Below, piece by piece: positions 16,249 through 19,181 of a DNA stretch of 19,181 nt (its first letter is position 1; each line of letters begins with the position of its first letter). Below the pieces are notes generated by a model. The model saw only the letters and a program-made list of their open reading frames with translations, had not been told where the DNA came from and made no database searches. This DNA is from Clostridia bacterium BRH_c25. Lineage in GTDB: Bacteria > Bacillota_A > Clostridia > Lutisporales > Lutisporaceae. The translations under genes were made by a program, and so were the position numbers. Location: assembly GCA_001515955.1 (NCBI GenBank), contig LOES01000041.1, positions 1 through 19,181 on the forward strand, in the 5' to 3' direction.

Positions 16249-16827
16249 TTATCTGAGAAAATTCAGTATCATTTTTTCTGCTGTTGCAAAATAGTCACCA
16301 AGATCAAACTTCTCTTCATCCATAAGATATTGCATAGATGCTCCCATCATAATGGAAACTATCAAATATGGAAGCATACCGTAATCTACAGATTTATTCT
16401 CTTCGAAACATGGCTCTTGTTTTAGAACCTCTGTTATATTTTTTATCCAAATATCAAAAGCATCCTTAAACTTTACCCTTATTTCTTCATTTACAGTTCC
16501 CTGTACCCAGAAGTCAAACTGCACATAGTCAATTTTTTTATGGTTGAGTATGTCATCTTTTTTCTCATAAAAGAGCCCTTGAAGGTTTTCGGCAAACGAT
16601 TTTTCCTCTAAATCTACCGAGCTCATCCTTTTCTGCGTAAACCTCTCTTGTATACTGTCCAGCAGAGCAATCATAAGATCATTTTTAGTCGGGTAATAGT
16701 AATGCACATTGGATTGAACCAAACCTGCCTCTTTGGCTATCAGATGCATTCTTGTACCGCTTATCTTATTTTGGGCTACTATTTCAAAGGCTGCTTCCAA
16801 GATTTTATTTGTAGTATCATTAGCCAT
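16249..16827 (-). CDS. TetR/AcrR-family transcriptional regulator
   Basis: A 192-residue regulator. Residues 7-52 form the TetR N-terminal helix-turn-helix (TNKILEAAFEIVA, then GTRMHLIAKEAGLVQSNVHY and YYPTKNDLM), with the usual tyrosine-rich recognition helix end. The C-terminal 140 residues are helical, diverged and presumably bind a ligand; a purine or purine product would suit the context but nothing in the sequence proves it. ATG 16825-16827 follows a GTGAGG ribosome binding site. It heads the run that continues with the xanthine dehydrogenase fusion after 21 nt, so it is probably autoregulated and controls the local operons. Candidate binding sites are palindromes at 18235-18255 and 16861-16891. 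Confidence 0.88.
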   Translation of the reverse strand: MANDTTNKILEAAFEIVAQNKISGTRMHLIAKEAGLVQSNVHYYYPTKNDLMIALLDSIQERFTQKRMSSVDLEEKSFAENLQGLFYEKKDDILNHKKIDYVQFDFWVQGTVNEEIRVKFKDAFDIWIKNITEVLKQEPCFEENKSVDYGMLPYLIVSIMMGASMQYLMDEEKFDLGDYFATAEKMILNFLR

Positions 16828-16860
16828 TTAAAAACCTCACTTCGTTAGTTTATATCAACA

Positions 16861-16891
16861 CTTATTTAGAATGCTGAAAAATTTAAATAAG
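16861..16891. promoter_or_regulatory. 8-bp inverted repeat upstream of the TetR gene
   Basis: CTTATTTA at 16861-16868 and TAAATAAG at 16884-16891 are perfect inverted copies separated by 15 bp, ending 33 nt before the TetR start codon. It overlaps the T-rich tail of the ygeW terminator. It could be an operator for autoregulation, but the spacing is wider than in most TetR operators and no strong promoter was found beside it. Confidence 0.35.
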
Positions 16892-16946
16892 AAGGTGGCT
16901 TGCCGGTGGTCTTCTCACTCAGGTGATCAGACAAGAAGCAAGCCAC
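16877..16946 (-). terminator. Probable intrinsic terminator of ygeW
   Basis: GTGGCTTGC (16895-16903) pairs with GCAAGCCAC (16938-16946); inside, CTTCT and AGAAG plus TCAC/GTGA extend the structure. On the minus strand the stem is followed by CTTCTTATTTAAATTTTT, an imperfect U-rich tail. It starts 25 nt after the ygeW stop and before the TetR gene. The loop is long, so read-through into the TetR operon is possible. Confidence 0.6.
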
Positions 16947-16970
16947 TCAACTGTAAACTATATTGTCGTA

Positions 16971-18167
16971 TTATTTACCCAAAAACCTCGACGCCTTTGA
17001 ATTTAACAATGAGTCAAGGGTTTCCGACGCATTTTTTACTTTGCTCAGGAATATCATTGCTGCTATAATATATGGTTTATAGCCGGCTTCTTTATACAAA
17101 GGTGTACGATACCGATCAAACACCGATGCAGCGACTTCACCTTCCTTGCAGCTTACACCTGTTATATCCGCAGGTAGGCAGTGCATATACATCGCTTTTC
17201 CGTCTTTTGTGAACTTCATCATTTCTTCTGTGCATTCCCAATCCTTATGATTAGCATTCTGCACCAGGAGTTCTTTTTCAAGTGCCTTGATTTCATCGAA
17301 CTTGCCTTCGCCATAAAGTGCGGTCCTCTTCTCCATGGCAGCATAAGGTGCCCAACTCTTCGGATAAACTATATCAGCATCTTGAAAAGCTTCTTTCATT
17401 GAATTGGTCTTAACAAACTTTCCTCCGCATTTTGCGGCATTTGCTCTTGCTACATCTTCTACATCAGAGAGAAGTTCATAGCCGGCCGGATGAGCCAGAG
17501 TCACATCCATGCCCATTCTTGTCATGAGCCCTATTATTCCCTGGGGTACTGACAAAGGCTTGCCATAAGAAGGTGAATAAGCCCAAGACATAGCAATCTT
17601 CTTGCCTTTAAGCTGTTCCACGCCTCCAAAATGGTTGATTAAATGAAGCATATCCGCCATGCTCTGTGTTGGATGATCTATATCGCACTGTAGATTTACC
17701 AATGTTGGTCTCTGCTCAAGAACTCCATCTTCATGGCCGGTCTTTACAGCTTTTGAGACTTCTCTCATATAAGTATTGCCTTTGCCGATGTACATGTCGT
17801 CACGGATACCGATTATGTCGGCCATAAAAGAGATCATGTTTGAGGTTTCACGCACCGTTTCACCATGAGCTATCTGAGATTTTCCTTCATCAAGGTCCTG
17901 CACTGTCAGTCCCAATAGATTACAGGCACTGCTGAAGCTGAATCTGGTTCTTGTTGAATTGTCTCTGAACAACGATACTGCAAGCCCGCTGTCGAATACT
18001 CTCGGGGATATGTTGTTCTCCCTCATTTTCCTCAGTATATCTGCTACTTGAAATACAGAATGAATCTCATCATCAGTTTTTTCCCAGGTTAATAAAAAAT
18101 CATTGTTGAACATATCCTTGTTGTCAAGCTTTTCAAATTGTTTAATCAGCTTTCTAATCTCTTCCAT
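16971..18167 (-). CDS. ygeW: YgeW-type knotted carbamoyltransferase
   Basis: A 398-residue member of the aspartate/ornithine carbamoyltransferase superfamily, the length of YgeW (about 396). STRTR at 71-75 binds carbamoyl phosphate, HPTQ at 165-168 and HCLP at 329-332 are the other superfamily signatures. SWAYSPSYGKPLSVPQG at 194-210 lies where knotted transcarbamylases differ from ordinary OTCases. The physiological amino acceptor of YgeW is not established; in purine clusters the enzyme is thought to run toward carbamoyl phosphate release from a carbamoylated amino acid, which with carbamate kinase would yield ATP. No carbamate kinase is in the window. The ATG is preceded by AGGAGAG. It has its own consensus promoter at 18255-18283 and a terminator downstream, so it is transcribed alone or as the head of the TetR-XDH-PLP run by read-through. 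Confidence 0.93.
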   Translation of the reverse strand: MEEIRKLIKQFEKLDNKDMFNNDFLLTWEKTDDEIHSVFQVADILRKMRENNISPRVFDSGLAVSLFRDNSTRTRFSFSSACNLLGLTVQDLDEGKSQIAHGETVRETSNMISFMADIIGIRDDMYIGKGNTYMREVSKAVKTGHEDGVLEQRPTLVNLQCDIDHPTQSMADMLHLINHFGGVEQLKGKKIAMSWAYSPSYGKPLSVPQGIIGLMTRMGMDVTLAHPAGYELLSDVEDVARANAAKCGGKFVKTNSMKEAFQDADIVYPKSWAPYAAMEKRTALYGEGKFDEIKALEKELLVQNANHKDWECTEEMMKFTKDGKAMYMHCLPADITGVSCKEGEVAASVFDRYRTPLYKEAGYKPYIIAAMIFLSKVKNASETLDSLLNSKASRFLGK

Positions 18168-18234
18168 TCGCTTCTCTCCTATTAATCATTATAATTTCCG
18201 GTTTCTTGCAATCAATACTTACGAGAAATAAAAT

Positions 18235-18255
18235 TTGATTGTCTAGTCAATTCAA
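18235..18255. promoter_or_regulatory. Candidate operator palindrome at the ygeW transcription start
   Basis: TTGATTG-TCTAGT-CAATTCAA is an imperfect palindrome around a CTAG centre (inner ATTG-N-CTAG-N-CAAT, arms TTGATTG and CAATTCAA with one extra base). It touches the -10 box and covers the expected start of transcription, an ideal position for repression. The TetR protein encoded at 16249-16827 is the natural candidate to bind here. Confidence 0.5.
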
Positions 18256-18283
18256 TTATAAAATTGCATGAATGTTTTGTCAA
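18255..18283 (-). promoter_or_regulatory. Consensus sigma-A promoter of ygeW
   Basis: On the minus strand TTGACA (18278-18283) and TATAAT (18255-18260) are separated by exactly 17 bp, a perfect vegetative promoter. Transcription would begin near 18248, giving a leader of about 80 nt before the ygeW start. A strength this close to consensus suggests that control is by a repressor rather than an activator. Confidence 0.88.
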
Positions 18284-18312
18284 CAGACCTTTTTTATTTA
18301 TATTAAAAAATA

Positions 18313-18365
18313 TTTAGATAATTAGTAGGGAACGGTTTAGAACCGTTCCCTACTAATTATCTAAA
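18313..18365 (-). terminator. Perfect 25-bp hairpin overlapping the end of the hydantoinase gene
   Basis: Arms 18313-18337 and 18341-18365 are perfectly complementary with a three-base loop. The stem is GC-rich near the loop (GGGAACGGTT) and AU-rich at its base. The hydantoinase stop codon (TAA, 18357-18359) and the two codons before it lie inside the arm. On the minus strand a T-rich stretch follows (ATATTTTTTAATATAAAT). It serves as an intrinsic terminator separating this gene from the ygeW promoter. The unusually long perfect stem also suggests a mobile palindromic repeat recruited as terminator. Confidence 0.85.
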
Positions 18366-19181
18366 GCACTTTATAAACTTGCCCCAGCCAGGTTCACCAG
18401 TGAACCTGCCATCCTCATATACCAGTTTGCCACGGGAAAAAGTCATAACAGGATACCCAAGCATTTCGCAGCTTTCCCATATGGTGTAGTCAACATCCGA
18501 ATGCATATTTTCTTTAGAAACAATAAATTTCTTTTCCGGATCATATATTACTATATCTGCATCACTGCCAACTGCTATGTTCCCCTTTCGCGGTGCACAT
18601 CCGAAAATTTTTGCAACATTGGTTGAACAGACCTCTACTGCTTTATTGAAAGATATATGTCCTTTGTTGGCCTCACTTAACATGTACGGATATAAGTTCT
18701 CAACACCCATACAGCCATTAGGAATTTTTGTAAAGTCATCCTTGCCCCAATCCTTTTCATAAGATTGGAACGGACAATGGTCTGTAGCGACAGTAGCAAC
18801 ATCCCCTCTTTTCAGACCTTCCCATAATGCATTCCGGCTTTCCTCACCCTTAATGGCGGGGGAGCATACAAAGTATCTTCCGTCCTCTCTCTTATACACT
18901 TCATTAGTGAAATTCAGATAATGGGGACAGGTCTCTGCATATATTTCAAAGCCGTCATCCCTGGCTTTTGTTACTTCATCCAAGCCTTCCCTGCTGGCCA
19001 AATGCACAATGTACAAGGGAGCATTGAAGGTTCTTGCAAGATATACTATTCTTCTTACTGCATCGACTTCAACGAATTCAGGGCGGCTTTCATAATGATA
19101 CCATGCTGATGTCTTGCCTTGTGATAGCAGCTTCTTTATCCTGCCGTCGATCAGATAAGGATTTTCTGCATGTACTGCAAC
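18357..19181 (-). CDS. hydA: Dihydropyrimidinase/hydantoinase (HydA type), 5' part beyond the window
   Basis: The frame is open from the right edge to TAA at 18357-18359, giving 274 residues of a family normally about 460 long; the first 180 or so, including the N-terminal HxH pair and the carbamylated lysine, lie outside. The visible part begins VAVHAENP, whose His is a metal ligand in the hydantoinase family, and continues with IVHLAS (His at visible residue 60) and ATDHCPF (Asp at visible residue 134), the remaining metal site. SPAIKG and the C-terminal sandwich strand SRGKLVYEDGRF also fit. The enzyme hydrolyses cyclic ureides such as dihydropyrimidines or hydantoins to N-carbamoyl amino acids, which suits a neighbour carbamoyltransferase. 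The true substrate here may be a purine-derived ring (inference). Its 3' end is embedded in a 25-bp hairpin. Confidence 0.88.
   Translation of the reverse strand, partial: VAVHAENPYLIDGRIKKLLSQGKTSAWYHYESRPEFVEVDAVRRIVYLARTFNAPLYIVHLASREGLDEVTKARDDGFEIYAETCPHYLNFTNEVYKREDGRYFVCSPAIKGEESRNALWEGLKRGDVATVATDHCPFQSYEKDWGKDDFTKIPNGCMGVENLYPYMLSEANKGHISFNKAVEVCSTNVAKIFGCAPRKGNIAVGSDADIVIYDPEKKFIVSKENMHSDVDYTIWESCEMLGYPVMTFSRGKLVYEDGRFTGEPGWGKFIKCFR

Noticed and set aside
15836..16294. Plus-strand open frame of 152 codons
   Set aside because: Antisense to the [2Fe-2S] domains of the xanthine dehydrogenase fusion and the end of the TetR gene; no independent support.
16828..16876. Promoter of the TetR gene
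   Set aside because: TATAAA and TAAACT -10-like strings occur, but no -35 with proper spacing is convincing, so no promoter was called.

Overview
The window is a low-GC, tightly packed stretch in which every recognisable gene lies on the minus strand. Gene content, strong GGAGG-type ribosome binding sites and consensus sigma-A signals point to an anaerobic Clostridia-type member of the Bacillota. The genes form a selenium-linked purine/urate catabolism cluster of the YgeW-YgeY-YgfK-SsnA-XDH type. No tRNA, rRNA, CRISPR array or transposase gene was seen.

Layout in direction of transcription (right to left): the 3' part of a dihydropyrimidinase/hydantoinase (18357-19181, cut by the window edge) ends in a perfect 25-bp hairpin. 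A consensus promoter (TTGACA-17-TATAAT) overlapped by a palindrome then drives a YgeW-type carbamoyltransferase (16971-18167), which ends in a probable terminator. A TetR regulator (16249-16827) opens the next run: a fused [2Fe-2S]-molybdopterin selenium-dependent-type xanthine dehydrogenase (13654-16227), a threonine-synthase-like PLP enzyme (12422-13657), a second large TrpB/cysteine-synthase-like PLP enzyme (10909-12396) and the M20 hydrolase YgeY (9640-10884). A 200-bp hairpin-rich repeat separates this from ygfK (6325-9342). A second repeat-rich gap of 419 bp precedes a four-gene run: an 8-oxoguanine-deaminase-like amidohydrolase (4541-5905), SsnA (3195-4523), the XdhA-type molybdopterin subunit (870-3161) and the FAD subunit XdhB (1-854, last few residues beyond the edge).

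How the parts may fit together (inference from families): amidohydrolases deaminate purines, the two molybdenum hydroxylases interconvert xanthine/urate-type purines, and YgfK, whose domains resemble a rearranged dihydropyrimidine dehydrogenase, could reduce a ring intermediate. The hydantoinase, YgeY and YgeW could then open the ring, hydrolyse and transfer a carbamoyl group, and the PLP enzymes could deaminate a small amino acid product. The canonical diaminopropionate ammonia-lyase YgeX is not in the window; two unrelated-looking fold-type II PLP enzymes occupy the expected place beside ygeY. That substitution and the repeat-derived promoter-like sequences in the two large gaps are the most interesting observations.
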